A stretch of DNA of 30,426 nt from a virus. Positions 14,452-23,500 of this stretch are shown piece after piece. The translations under genes and the position numbers were made by a program. The DNA lies in IMG/VR virus record IMGVR_UViG_3300032291_001638, positions 1 through 30,426 of that record. One strand, 5' to 3'. The notes beneath the pieces were generated by a model. That model saw only the letters and a program-made list of their open reading frames with translations. It did not search any database and was not told the DNA's origin. How positions within the stretch are numbered: position 1 is the first letter of the stretch; each line of letters begins with the position of its first letter.

Positions 14452-15324
14452 TTAGATAAATAAGTGAAGGTAGTCCGAATGATTTCCCCAATATGGATGT
14501 TCTAAGTAAGTATTATCTTTTCTGTAAATAGAATTATGTGAAGTGAAATGATGTCCGTGATTTATGTGTATTGCTTGATTTTCACAATTCCATTGTTTTC
14601 TTTTTAACTTTTGTGTTTCAATCATACCACTATTTGTTCTTAATGCATTAGGTAATATTGATAAACAATGTTCTATTGCGTCATCGAATGTCATAGTCAT
14701 CTCATGGAATGGTTCATCACTTTGACCTTTATGTTGCCAACCTTCTCTATTTATACCACCATAATTCATATTGGTATATACTTGACCACTTTCAAATTCA
14801 GGATAATCAAAATATCCAATAGGATACATTACATCATGTTCTAAAAAAGAAACATAATCATACTGTTTCATTTCCTTTGCAGAATATAAACACTGCATGA
14901 TTTGTAGTAATTGATTCAAATGTGATAATGATTGATACCAACTATTCAATTGATGAAACGGATTATCAGGCATTTCGTTCCACATACATGTAACGATATC
15001 TGCTTTACCTTCTGATGCAATCTTAATTGTATCTAATGATTTGTAAATAGAAGGCCATAAATCACGATTATTATTATTAGAATAAAATATTCCTAATCTT
15101 TTATGTGATGATTTTGGTATAGTAACTATATCACCTTCTTTAACTTTTTCTGAAAATACCTCTCCATTCAATTCTCCTGTTATTTCCAGATACTTTACTA
15201 CACCAACCATAGTATCACCTATAATGTTGTTATCTGACCTTAAAACTAATCTATTGTCTTTTACTTTTGATTGTATTGTTCCTGTACAATCTACCCCACC
15301 ATAAGTTGCTTTAGTTATTTGCAT
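14452..15324 (-). CDS. Glycosyltransferase-like protein with N-terminal beta domain
   Basis: This gene encodes 290 residues from the ATG at 15324, overlapping the methyltransferase gene by 14 bases. Residues 1-70 (ITKATYGGVDCTG to EGDIVTIP) form a small all-beta domain that I have seen fused to sugar-active or host-interaction proteins. Residues 75-290 resemble a GT-A glycosyltransferase. LGIFYSNNNNRDLW begins the nucleotide-binding fold. YVSFLEHDVMYP (157-168) carries the acidic metal site (Glu162-His-Asp164). HINHGHHFTSHN (253-264) resembles the C-terminal His motif of such enzymes. It probably transfers a sugar; donor and acceptor are unknown. It forms a cassette with the next two genes in the middle of tail genes, so a virion protein is a reasonable acceptor. 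Confidence 0.65.
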   Translation of the reverse strand: MQITKATYGGVDCTGTIQSKVKDNRLVLRSDNNIIGDTMVGVVKYLEITGELNGEVFSEKVKEGDIVTIPKSSHKRLGIFYSNNNNRDLWPSIYKSLDTIKIASEGKADIVTCMWNEMPDNPFHQLNSWYQSLSHLNQLLQIMQCLYSAKEMKQYDYVSFLEHDVMYPIGYFDYPEFESGQVYTNMNYGGINREGWQHKGQSDEPFHEMTMTFDDAIEHCLSILPNALRTNSGMIETQKLKRKQWNCENQAIHINHGHHFTSHNSIYRKDNTYLEHPYWGNHSDYLHLFI

Positions 15325-15835
15325 AATAATATACTCCTACTCTGTTTATATCGTATTCACCTAATTGGTAAATTTGATGATTATTAAAATTCCATTCTTT
15401 AATTTTTCTTTCACACATTGCTTTTGTTGGTTCATTATGATATTCAATTGCAATTTCATCTACAAACCACATTTCATCTTCGGTTATATTATCAAAAAAG
15501 ATTTCAGCTCCTTCAATATCACATTTAATTACCTGTGGTTTATACTGATTTAAAACATATTTCATCTTTTCTTCGGAGTCCATATGTAAAAAAAATATAG
15601 TGTATCTATCATCGTTACCATACAATCTTTCATATTTTTCAATATCTTGCATAGCAGAATCAAATCCAATTACTTGAATTGCATCTTTTGAAATAAAATA
15701 TTCAGATGATGATAACCAACCATCATTCCATGTACTATCCCAAAAGGAACAACCCATATCCAATACTCTTTTATCTTTTACATTTAAAAATCTCCAATGG
15801 TTTTCTGGATTCTCTGATGTTATTTTTTCTATCAT
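15311..15835 (-). CDS. SAM-dependent methyltransferase, FkbM-like
   Basis: This gene encodes 174 residues from the ATG at 15835. The start overlaps the upstream stop in an ATGA arrangement. Motif I is RVLDMGCS (23-30). The acidic residue binding the SAM ribose is in GFDS (57-60). The FkbM-type motif KCDIEGAE is at 104-111, followed by EIAIEYHNE. FkbM enzymes methylate hydroxyls, often on sugars. With glycosyltransferase-like genes on both sides in overlapping frames, O-methylation of a glycan is the most economical role. The protein is short for the family but the core motifs are complete. Confidence 0.8.
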   Translation of the reverse strand: MIEKITSENPENHWRFLNVKDKRVLDMGCSFWDSTWNDGWLSSSEYFISKDAIQVIGFDSAMQDIEKYERLYGNDDRYTIFFLHMDSEEKMKYVLNQYKPQVIKCDIEGAEIFFDNITEDEMWFVDEIAIEYHNEPTKAMCERKIKEWNFNNHQIYQLGEYDINRVGVYYYANN

Positions 15836-16782
15836 AATAAAACTGATTTAGATGCAGTTGTTTGAATCCAATTCCAATACATTGAACTTGCAGTGCCTGG
15901 ATTAATATTTAATTCTGCATTATATGGTAATCCATTCATATATTGTGCTTTATAGAACAATCCCATATTAGGAGCTGTTACACCTGCATTATGCATTATG
16001 TTTAATTTATGATAATCTTCTATTGTAGATGTTCCCCAACTAAATTCAAAGTTAGGATGACAATTAGTTTTTGCACCTCTTCTCCATCCACCCCATAATA
16101 CTGCCCACATATCTGCACACCATATTTGTAATTCGTGATATGATGGTTCTTTACTTTTCTTAATATTATTTAAGTCTGTAATTTGTTTGAATAATAACTC
16201 TGAATCTTTTTCTACTCTACTCCAAAAGTCATAATCAATATTCTTCATAAGATATTGAGCACCAATAGCATTGATTTCATTTGCTTCTATGACACTTTCA
16301 TCCATTTCCATAATCTCACACATCTTTTGGATTATATCGTCTCCTTTCCCTTTTATATAAGAATGAGCAATATACCAACGAGTATCACTACCATACCATT
16401 CTTCATCCATTATTAAATCATCAGTAATCCACTCTGAAATTGGTTTAGTAAATATAATATCACAATCATGATAGAAGATTGCATCCAATGATAATTCAGG
16501 AAATCTTTCCCAATGTTGTTTTAGAATGTTTGGTCTAATTGAACTGATGTAATGTTTTGTTTCTCTTGTGTCATCATAAAAGAAGAATCTTGCAGGATAA
16601 CCTTCGGCTAACTTACTCCATTCATTTGGTATTTCACCATTTTGTTTCCAACATACAATGTCAACATTATTTAAGTTAACACCCATTGATTGAAAATTAT
16701 TTAACATTACTTCAACTTGCCAAGCATAATACAAAGATGCCGGTTGTGCAGATACAAATCTTAAATTCCTAATACTAATCAT
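15832..16782 (-). CDS. Glycosyltransferase-like protein (GT-A, DxD)
   Basis: This gene encodes 316 residues from the ATG at 16782. The N-terminus (SIRNLRFVSAQPASLYYAWQVEVML) and VDIVCWKQNGEIP suggest the sugar-nucleotide fold. AIFYHDCDIIFTKP (101-114) has a clear DxD motif (Asp106-Cys-Asp108) for metal and nucleotide-sugar binding. Later, LQIWCADMWAVLWGGW and IMHNAGVTAPNMGLFYKAQY look like acceptor-side elements, and NAGV resembles the C-terminal His/Asn motifs of GT-A enzymes. It is first in a three-gene cassette, 41 bases after a Thr-tract protein. A protein-glycosylating role on virion proteins is inference; modification of host or DNA sugars is an alternative. Confidence 0.7.
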   Translation of the reverse strand: MISIRNLRFVSAQPASLYYAWQVEVMLNNFQSMGVNLNNVDIVCWKQNGEIPNEWSKLAEGYPARFFFYDDTRETKHYISSIRPNILKQHWERFPELSLDAIFYHDCDIIFTKPISEWITDDLIMDEEWYGSDTRWYIAHSYIKGKGDDIIQKMCEIMEMDESVIEANEINAIGAQYLMKNIDYDFWSRVEKDSELLFKQITDLNNIKKSKEPSYHELQIWCADMWAVLWGGWRRGAKTNCHPNFEFSWGTSTIEDYHKLNIMHNAGVTAPNMGLFYKAQYMNGLPYNAELNINPGTASSMYWNWIQTTASKSVLL

Positions 16783-16823
16783 AACTTTTTTGTTTATAAT
16801 TTAACACAGGATATTCAATTTGT

Positions 16824-17720
16824 TTATTCACTACAATCATCACACGGAACGCCTGGATATCTGTTCGTTATACTATAAGTTCCTAATGATGTACCTGTTG
16901 ATGTATTATTAACTTGGAAACAATAATATCCAGCAATACCACCACCTGCAATTCGTATACCATCACCAGGAGCTAGTAAAGGTGCATTTAATATTGTAAA
17001 TACTCCAATGATATCACCAGGACCTAAACAACTTGTCAATAAATACTTTTGAGATGCAAGAGTAGTTGTAGTTGTAGTAGTAGGTGCTGCAGTTGTTGTT
17101 GTTGTTGTAGTTGTAGAAGTTGTTGTTGTTGTAGTTGTGGTACTAGTTGTTGTAGTTGTTCCACCTGGACATCCCGATAAATCTCTAATTAACCAAAAAG
17201 GTTGGTCTAAATATGGGATTGTTCTACTACATACATATCTTAATGAACTACCTGAAACTGGAAAAGATAAGGTTGCCTTTGTTATTGTAGTTGCACCATC
17301 TGCAATGGTATACATATTTGTTTGTTGACTAATAGTTCTAATTGCATCCATTTCAAAAAATCTACTTCCAGTTGTTCTTGCAACAACTGTTCCTGTATGA
17401 TTTGATACAAAAGATGCACTTAACCATGCATTATTATCTAAACCTAATGGTAAAGTTTGTGCTGTAATTTGAGTTGTACTTCCTGATGTTAATGTAGTTG
17501 CAATTATACTACCTGATGTATTAACATAATTTAATGCAACATCATTTGAAGTTATATTTTTTACATTTAATACTTTTGCAACAGGTGCTTGAGGACTATC
17601 CCATGGATTACTTCTAATCACACTTCCTGAATTAAAAAAATAATGGAAATCTGCAAATAATGAATACTCTAAATCATTTACATCCCAAACAGGACCTCCT
17701 AATAATTGTGTTAATGACAT
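16824..17720 (-). CDS. Virion surface protein with Thr tract and Cys-containing C-terminal domain
   Basis: This gene encodes 298 residues from the ATG at 17720. Residues 1-180 are a beta-rich domain with a fibre-like composition (VKNITSNDVALNYVNTSG). Residues 188-220 are almost pure Thr with a few Ser and one AAP, a mucin-like spacer. The C-terminal domain (225-298) has Cys231, a Cys near 272 and CDDC close to the end, and is Gly-rich. The gene lies 4 bases after the 709-residue repeat protein. Thr tracts this dense suggest a rigid or glycosylated stalk displaying the terminal domain. Tail-tip location is inferred from neighbours. Confidence 0.75.
   Translation of the reverse strand: MSLTQLLGGPVWDVNDLEYSLFADFHYFFNSGSVIRSNPWDSPQAPVAKVLNVKNITSNDVALNYVNTSGSIIATTLTSGSTTQITAQTLPLGLDNNAWLSASFVSNHTGTVVARTTGSRFFEMDAIRTISQQTNMYTIADGATTITKATLSFPVSGSSLRYVCSRTIPYLDQPFWLIRDLSGCPGGTTTTTSTTTTTTTTSTTTTTTTTAAPTTTTTTTLASQKYLLTSCLGPGDIIGVFTILNAPLLAPGDGIRIAGGGIAGYYCFQVNNTSTGTSLGTYSITNRYPGVPCDDCSE
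17058..17159 (-). repeat. Thr-codon microsatellite (ACA/ACT-rich) in the 298-residue protein
   Basis: About 34 consecutive codons are nearly all ACN (ACA and ACT dominate), interrupted by single AGT and GCT/CCT codons. Related arrays occur at 19192-19323, 24251-24448 and 25187-25267, so the four tracts share long near-identical stretches at DNA level. Confidence 0.8.
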
Positions 17721-17724
17721 AATG

Positions 17725-19854
17725 TTATGATATTACTGATGATGTGAATAATCCATTAGAGCCTGTGTAATCAACTTCAAAACTAAATCCTGCACTATCA
17801 AACCACGCATCTGCAGTGTAAATATTACTAAATGCAGGTGGTAATGTAGTAGTTGTTGTAGTTGATGTTGTACAACCTCCTACTGCAGAGAATGAAGAAG
17901 TATAGTTAGGTCCTGATGGTAAAGTAATTTTCTTATCTTGAGTACAGAAACTACCACTTGTTCCACTAGCTACTGAGAATGAAGAACTAAAATTATTTCC
18001 ACAATATACATAGTCACCAATAAATGTAGTTCCTGTATTGTTGTTTATAATAGTAGCTAAGTAACAACCAGGTGCCAATGTTGTAGTTGTAGTAGTTGTA
18101 GCTGCACATCCACCTACTGGTCCAAAAGATGAAGTATAATAAGATGCACTTGGTGGTAAATCTATTTTTCTATCTTGAGTACAGAAACTTGCACTTGTTC
18201 CAGATTCTACACTAAATGATTGAGATACAGAAGTTCCACAATATACATAATTACCAACCCATGTAGTTCCAATATTATTATTTACAATAGTTGCTAAGTA
18301 ACAACCTGGTGCTAAAGTAGTCGTAGTTGTTGTTGTAGAATTACATCCACCAACAGCAGAGAACGATGATGTATAGTTAGGTCCTGACGGTAAGTCTATT
18401 TTTCTGTCTTGAGTACAGAATGAAGCAGAAGTACCACTAGAAACACTAAATGATTGAGAGAAGTTAGTTCCACAATATACATAATCTCCTGTGAATGTAA
18501 ATCCTGAAGTATTATTTATAATAGTAGCTAAGTAACATCCAGGTGCTAATGTAGTTGTTGTCGTAGTAGTTGAATTACAACTTCCAGAAATATTAATTAC
18601 ATAGTTAGGGCCAGTAGGTAAATCTATTTTACCATCTTGTACACACAATGTTATAGTTGATTCAGTTGGTACTGAGTAAGAAGAACTTACACTTGCTCCA
18701 CAATAAACATAATTACCAAAGAAGTCAAAGAATGTACCATTATTAGTAATTACAAATGTAGAACATCCAGGTGCTAATGTAGTTGTAGTTACACAACTTC
18801 CTGAAGTAATCAAATTACCACCACTTACTCTTTGTGGTATACCGATTGCACATATTTGATTATTAAATGGTGCATTTTGTGAATCTACCGTTGCACCACT
18901 AATTGCATTTCCATAACAGTTCACATAATTACCAAACCAAACATTTGTACTATCTGGGTTTAATATCCAAGTTTGACAACTTCCAGGAGCAATTGTAGTT
19001 GTAGTACATGCACCTAAGTTAGTTACAACAACCGGAGTTCCTCTTTCATACTTGTCACCTTGAATACAAATAGTATATTCTTCATTAGCTGATATTGCAA
19101 TACTTTGAGAATAGTTCGTTCCACATAATACATAATCAAAGTCAACTGTTACTCCCGAAGGTAAGTATAGTGAATACAAATTACAAGCAGCAATTGTAGT
19201 TGTTGTGGTAGTAGTACCTGCAATTGTAGTAGTTGTAGTTGTAGGGCCAGCAGTTGTCGTCGTAGTTGTAGTTGTAGGCCCAGCAGTTGTAGTCGTAGTA
19301 GGGCCTGCAGTAGTTGTTGGAGTATTTGTATTTGCTGCAGTAAATGTATTTCCAATAATAGGCCCTAATAGTTGTAGATTACATTCACCTGTTTTAAGTG
19401 AATAATCGTTTATAGCACGCAAATGATAATAGTTACCCCTAAAGTTTACAATATCATTTAATTCCATTTGGAAATATTCAGCTAAAGGTATAATTGCTGA
19501 ACAATTTACCAATCTTGTTTTTGGATTATATAATAAACTTATGTAAGTATCCCAATAATTTGTGTAAAGACTACCTATTGGTATTTCTCCATAGGATGCA
19601 TTTTCGTTTGTAAATAATAACGAATTAGAATCTACAGTTGGAAAACTACCTGTTACTACATTATAATTGTCAAAATATGGAAATGCATTTTGTTGAAATG
19701 TTACACCACCAAAAGTTGCTGAACCACTTTCAATCCAATAAGTTTCACAATCAATCAATCCATTATAAAAAAATAAACGAGGCAATACTCTTGCAGGAGT
19801 ATATTGTTCACTATTGATATAAGTTGGTATGTATATTGGTATTCTTTGACTCAT
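17725..19854 (-). CDS. Tail protein with six tandem four-Cys repeats and Thr linkers
   Basis: This gene encodes 709 residues from the ATG at 19854. Residues 1-170 are a globular domain (ARVLPRLFFYNGLIDCETYW, later YWDTYISLLYNPKTRLVNC and NDIVNFRGNYYHLRAINDYS) that looks like a tail hub or fibre-attachment domain. Residues 178-221 are a Thr tract broken by AGP. Six repeats of 60-66 residues follow (about 224-283, 293-354, 364-426, 440-504, 518-583, 598-661). Each has four Cys in the frame C...YVxCG...C(T/V/I)Q...GxC, joined by TTTTTLAPG linkers. The last three repeats are nearly identical, pointing to recent duplication. The C-terminus (670-709) is a short beta segment. It is likely a surface-exposed adhesin or side fibre. 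Confidence 0.8.
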   Translation of the reverse strand: MSQRIPIYIPTYINSEQYTPARVLPRLFFYNGLIDCETYWIESGSATFGGVTFQQNAFPYFDNYNVVTGSFPTVDSNSLLFTNENASYGEIPIGSLYTNYWDTYISLLYNPKTRLVNCSAIIPLAEYFQMELNDIVNFRGNYYHLRAINDYSLKTGECNLQLLGPIIGNTFTAANTNTPTTTAGPTTTTTAGPTTTTTTTTAGPTTTTTTIAGTTTTTTTIAACNLYSLYLPSGVTVDFDYVLCGTNYSQSIAISANEEYTICIQGDKYERGTPVVVTNLGACTTTTIAPGSCQTWILNPDSTNVWFGNYVNCYGNAISGATVDSQNAPFNNQICAIGIPQRVSGGNLITSGSCVTTTTLAPGCSTFVITNNGTFFDFFGNYVYCGASVSSSYSVPTESTITLCVQDGKIDLPTGPNYVINISGSCNSTTTTTTTLAPGCYLATIINNTSGFTFTGDYVYCGTNFSQSFSVSSGTSASFCTQDRKIDLPSGPNYTSSFSAVGGCNSTTTTTTTLAPGCYLATIVNNNIGTTWVGNYVYCGTSVSQSFSVESGTSASFCTQDRKIDLPPSASYYTSSFGPVGGCAATTTTTTTLAPGCYLATIINNNTGTTFIGDYVYCGNNFSSSFSVASGTSGSFCTQDKKITLPSGPNYTSSFSAVGGCTTSTTTTTTLPPAFSNIYTADAWFDSAGFSFEVDYTGSNGLFTSSVIS
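17872..19185 (-). repeat. Six tandem repeats encoding four-Cys domains
   Basis: Units begin near 19185, 18978, 18765, 18537, 18303 and 18063. Spacing grows from about 207 to 240 bases because the Thr linkers lengthen. The three units nearest the C-terminus share long runs of near-identical DNA, including the codons for YVYCG and FCTQD. Confidence 0.8.
19192..19323 (-). repeat. Thr-codon microsatellite in the 709-residue protein
   Basis: About 44 codons, mostly ACN, divided by AGP and IAG spacers into blocks of 3 to 8 Thr. It separates the N-terminal attachment-like domain from the Cys repeats. Confidence 0.8.
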
Positions 19855-19864
19855 AAGTTATTTT

Positions 19865-21886
19865 TTATCTACGGCATCTTGCTGATGAAACCGATATTAC
19901 TCCTGTTGATGAATTGATTGCGTAAATTAAAAGGCCATTACTAAAGAATGTATATCCAATTATTGGGTCAAGACCATATTGGTCTCTGTATGCAACTTGA
20001 CCAGATGTTAATAAACCATTTGCAGTATATATTTGTATATCCAATGTTGAATCACATGCAGCTAATGCACCACCTGATGTAAAACTCCAAGTACCTGCAC
20101 TATATTGTGTGACAGGTGGATTGACACCTCCAACACTTCCAGATAAACCTGTTCCTGTTATTCTAAGTAAAGGAGATGAACCAAATGTAGTTTTAACTTC
20201 AAACTTACCTTGTGAATAAAAGTTTGTTGTATCTGTATAATATGTTTTTCCATATTCTCTATTAGCAGCCTTTGAAAATTGTTGTGAAATATAATCTTGG
20301 TCTAAAGTATCACCAAAGTTTAATTCATTCACTGCTAAATTATTTGCAGGTATAACTTCTATTTTTTCGTCTACATTGATATATCTGTTAAAGTCTTTTA
20401 TCTCACCTTGCAAATACCATCTATTAAATGTTTCAATTATAAATCTATTTTGTGTAGTTTTATCAGGATAAATTATTAAATTAAATTTCTTTTGTAATCC
20501 TGTAATAAAATCTATTTGTTTAATTCCACTAGTACCAAACGGCATGTTAGAAGGTATGTCCATTACTCTACCATCAGCAGCCTGTTTAACTTCTGTAATT
20601 TCTATAAAAGATTTAGTTGTTCCTTGTGGGTCTAATGTCACAACTGGTAAAGATGCAACCGATGATGGATAATTTGGTGATTGTCTTATTTGAAAATAAT
20701 AATTACCTGCAGGTATAGTATCAAATTTGAACTGACTTGCTAACTCATATGTTGTATTGATACCAACAGTTATAGCTCCTCTACTTTGTTGTAATTGGTC
20801 AAAGAATCGTATATAAGATGATACTGCACGAGTTGAATAAGGAGTTGAACTACCTGTTTCTAACATTCTTATTTGCCATGTTCCATTTGCAGAAAGTGTA
20901 CCTGGCATATTATTTGCCGAGCCACTTACATTTATGTTTATATTTAATGCACCTTTTAAGTTAGTCGTTTTCTCAACTCTATATGCACCATTTGTATAAA
21001 AGTTTTGTGGGTCAGATAATTCATTATACCATGGTAGTGTAACCCAACTACCTGAAGGCAAATTTATATCTGTCATACCACTACCCGATACTGCGCCTAC
21101 TTTTATTTTACCATATGTTTCCAAATCAATACCACTAAACTCAGGATACTTTAATGAATTATTACAAATCATATAAACATCATTTATAAATGGTTCATTC
21201 ATAAAAGAAGATGTATATGTAAAACCTGCTTCAGTAAAGATTGCATCTACTACTGGTTTAATTCTAATTGCAGGTTTAAAGTTTTGTACACATAGTGCAC
21301 CATCTTGGTCATCTATTCCATATAAATCCAATTGACCTTGTGTAAATGTATATGCACTACCATAGTCTGCAAGTGGATAAACTATATTTCCACCAAATAA
21401 ATTACCACCCCAACTTGCCGAAATATTATCGTAAGATGCAGTGTGATTGTATACAGCTAATGTAGTTAAATCGGTTAAATATTTTCTATTGATATCTCTA
21501 CCAAAACTAGATAAACTACCATAAATAGTTACATCATAACTTTCAATAAATTTATTTTCTCTTAAATTTACTTTATTCAATTGCAAGTAACCATCAGATA
21601 GATACACAGAATCAAAATCAAAGTATGCAGGAACCTTTATATTGGTTGCAAATAGAAAAGGTGAGTCAATACTAATATCGTAGACATGCTCGAAAAATGC
21701 GTTGTTTACTTTCGTTCCAGGTAGGCTTATTTGCTTTGTGAAATCAGAAGGTAAAATACCTACATCAAATAAACCTGTTATATTATTTGATAATTGTATA
21801 TCTTCGTCTTCAAATATATCTAATTGAACAGAAGGATTTCCTGCCAATAATCTAAAAGTAAACGATTGTGTACTAATTATTCCCAT
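19865..21886 (-). CDS. Large tail protein, candidate tail hub / baseplate component
   Basis: This gene encodes 673 residues from the ATG at 21886, overlapping the upstream stop by one base (TAATG). The N-terminal region has the pattern LPSDFTKQISLPGTKVNNAFFEHVYDISID (residues about 47-76, mentioned by its key elements DFTKQISLPGTK and NNAFF). I recall this pattern from tail or hub proteins of Bacteroidota phages. The middle is beta-rich with Ser/Thr insertions, and NFKPAIRIKPVVDAIFTEAGFTY suggests a short helical element. The C-terminus returns to beta strands and ends SSARCRR. Size and location between distal tail and Thr-tract proteins fit a structural hub. No enzymatic motif is seen. Confidence 0.65.
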   Translation of the reverse strand: MGIISTQSFTFRLLAGNPSVQLDIFEDEDIQLSNNITGLFDVGILPSDFTKQISLPGTKVNNAFFEHVYDISIDSPFLFATNIKVPAYFDFDSVYLSDGYLQLNKVNLRENKFIESYDVTIYGSLSSFGRDINRKYLTDLTTLAVYNHTASYDNISASWGGNLFGGNIVYPLADYGSAYTFTQGQLDLYGIDDQDGALCVQNFKPAIRIKPVVDAIFTEAGFTYTSSFMNEPFINDVYMICNNSLKYPEFSGIDLETYGKIKVGAVSGSGMTDINLPSGSWVTLPWYNELSDPQNFYTNGAYRVEKTTNLKGALNININVSGSANNMPGTLSANGTWQIRMLETGSSTPYSTRAVSSYIRFFDQLQQSRGAITVGINTTYELASQFKFDTIPAGNYYFQIRQSPNYPSSVASLPVVTLDPQGTTKSFIEITEVKQAADGRVMDIPSNMPFGTSGIKQIDFITGLQKKFNLIIYPDKTTQNRFIIETFNRWYLQGEIKDFNRYINVDEKIEVIPANNLAVNELNFGDTLDQDYISQQFSKAANREYGKTYYTDTTNFYSQGKFEVKTTFGSSPLLRITGTGLSGSVGGVNPPVTQYSAGTWSFTSGGALAACDSTLDIQIYTANGLLTSGQVAYRDQYGLDPIIGYTFFSNGLLIYAINSSTGVISVSSARCRR

Positions 21887-23052
21887 TAGATGATAAGCTT
21901 GTAAGGTTGTCCATATTGGAAGTCAAACTGATATTGTACCAATTTATCTACAACACCTGTTTTGAATACTATATTTTGAGTTACAATAGTTAATGGTCTT
22001 AATGTAGATGTTGCTTCATTATAAATCCAATAAATCTCATCAGACACTAACAATTGTTTTAGTATTTCATTGTATGCGTCATCTAACCAATTAGAGTTTA
22101 CACTTAAACCTTGTTTTGAGTCTACAATATATGCAGCATTTGCAGTATCATATCTTTGATAAGTTAATGTAGAACTTTCCCAACTACCTAATTGTGGTTG
22201 ATATGTTCTTCTTTCAGTTTGAAATGATTCTCTACTTACTAAATCAAAATTCATCCAATCAAATTGTCCGTATCTATTTTTCCATTTAATTCTTACATTA
22301 GGATACTTCTGTTTGCAAGTTATATCGTATTTAACAGGTGTTCCCAATGGTGTTGAACCATTATAAGCTTGAACAGTATAATAAGTCAATGATGAGTTTA
22401 CAATTGGAAATCCAGACTGTGCTGCACCAATAGGATATTGTGAAATTTGACCACTTGTTGCAGTTGTTGAAGTTAATGCAAAATCAGCAGTTCCAACATT
22501 ACTTGTATAAACTATTTTTGTTGGAGTTGTCCCACCGGTAGTTCCAACATATACTCCTGATGTACCAGTATTATCTATAAATGCAGATTGTGTTGCAGGG
22601 CCATCGGTCATCAAAGGCCAATGTGGACTTTTAGAATATACTTCTTGTCCTATTCCTTCTTGAAATATAGAATAACCATCTAATGCTTTATATGTAGATG
22701 ATTTAACATGACTACCAGTTATGTATGTAGTACCTGAAAGATATTGTGTATAAAAATCTACTGCAAAGTAAACTACATTAGAGGTATTAGCTTCTGCGTA
22801 ATCTGTTAATGTAGAGTTTATAATTCTATTTAAGTCAAAAATACCTGTGTTAGAAGTATTTGCATATTTTGTAATGACATAATTAGCAGAACTACCTGAG
22901 TTATTTAATGCACCTTGCCAATAATATAATTCACCAATATATTGAAATGATGAAGATGTAATCAATGCTGCGTTAGACTCCAATACCGAAAATATAATCG
23001 GTGATTGTGCTAAAGATACATTTGCTGGTATTTGAGTTATAGATAAAGCCAT
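21886..23052 (-). CDS. Tail protein, candidate distal tail component
   Basis: This gene encodes 388 residues from the ATG at 23052. It is almost wholly beta-rich. A conserved-looking core lies at residues about 255-285 (RIKWKNRYGQFDWMNFDL, then FQTERRTYQPQ), and a C-terminal portion contains KQLLVSDEIYWIYN and VDKLVQYQFDFQYG. The FD-rich core is familiar from Bacteroidota phage structural proteins located before the hub-like protein. It probably forms the end of the tail tube or a baseplate wedge. This is assignment by position and composition only. Confidence 0.6.
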   Translation of the reverse strand: MALSITQIPANVSLAQSPIIFSVLESNAALITSSSFQYIGELYYWQGALNNSGSSANYVITKYANTSNTGIFDLNRIINSTLTDYAEANTSNVVYFAVDFYTQYLSGTTYITGSHVKSSTYKALDGYSIFQEGIGQEVYSKSPHWPLMTDGPATQSAFIDNTGTSGVYVGTTGGTTPTKIVYTSNVGTADFALTSTTATSGQISQYPIGAAQSGFPIVNSSLTYYTVQAYNGSTPLGTPVKYDITCKQKYPNVRIKWKNRYGQFDWMNFDLVSRESFQTERRTYQPQLGSWESSTLTYQRYDTANAAYIVDSKQGLSVNSNWLDDAYNEILKQLLVSDEIYWIYNEATSTLRPLTIVTQNIVFKTGVVDKLVQYQFDFQYGQPYKLII

Positions 23053-23102
23053 TACTAATTCGTTTCTTATCTAACCACCGAAATTAAAAAAATAAGTGAG
23101 GG

Positions 23103-23489
23103 TTATTTCTTTCTTACAGATACTGCCAAATCAGTTGCAATCTTTTTACCTATTGCTTTAGCATAATCTTTTATTCTTGCTCTAACTTCAGGGTCTTTCA
23201 TTGCTTTAGAACCATAATTCCAATGTTCTGAATTATTTCTTTTTAGAGACTTCCTTTGCTTACTTGCTGGTGTAGGAGGTTCATTCCACCATTGACCATA
23301 AGATGCACCAGGAGGGCCCGTATAGAATTTAATCATACCACTTCCGTCAGGCATAATAGTTACCATTCTTTCCGGTGTGTTATAACTTCTCAAAACATTT
23401 CTTAGATTGCCAGTATCTCTAGGTGCAATTGCACTTGCTGCATTTCTAATTGACTTTGCTACATTCTTTAAAGGTATATCTAATGCCAT
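23103..23489 (-). CDS. HK97 gp10-like neck / tail completion protein
   Basis: This gene encodes 128 residues from the ATG at 23489. The N-terminal helix followed by APRDTGNLR (residues 22-30) is the hallmark of HK97 gp10-like proteins, which act at the head-tail junction or tail terminator. The centre is beta-rich (MVTIMPDGSGMIKFYTGP), with WWNEPP before a basic C-terminal helix (RARIKDYAKAIGKKIATDL). The gene follows the adhesin gene by 11 bases. In most phages this protein sits directly after the connector genes, so the adhesin appears inserted into, or fused with, the neck cluster. Confidence 0.75.
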   Translation of the reverse strand: MALDIPLKNVAKSIRNAASAIAPRDTGNLRNVLRSYNTPERMVTIMPDGSGMIKFYTGPPGASYGQWWNEPPTPASKQRKSLKRNNSEHWNYGSKAMKDPEVRARIKDYAKAIGKKIATDLAVSVRKK

Positions 23490-23500
23490 TTATTTATAGT

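Noticed and set aside
17872-19185. CRISPR-like array
   Set aside because: The repeats are over 200 bases long, vary gradually and are in frame with a coding sequence. There are no short repeats with unique spacers.
19149-19405. Leu/Gln-rich (minus, other frame) and Val-rich (plus) frames over the Thr tract
   Set aside because: These are shifted readings of the ACA/ACT microsatellite (CAA/TTG and GTT/GTA repeats), not genes.
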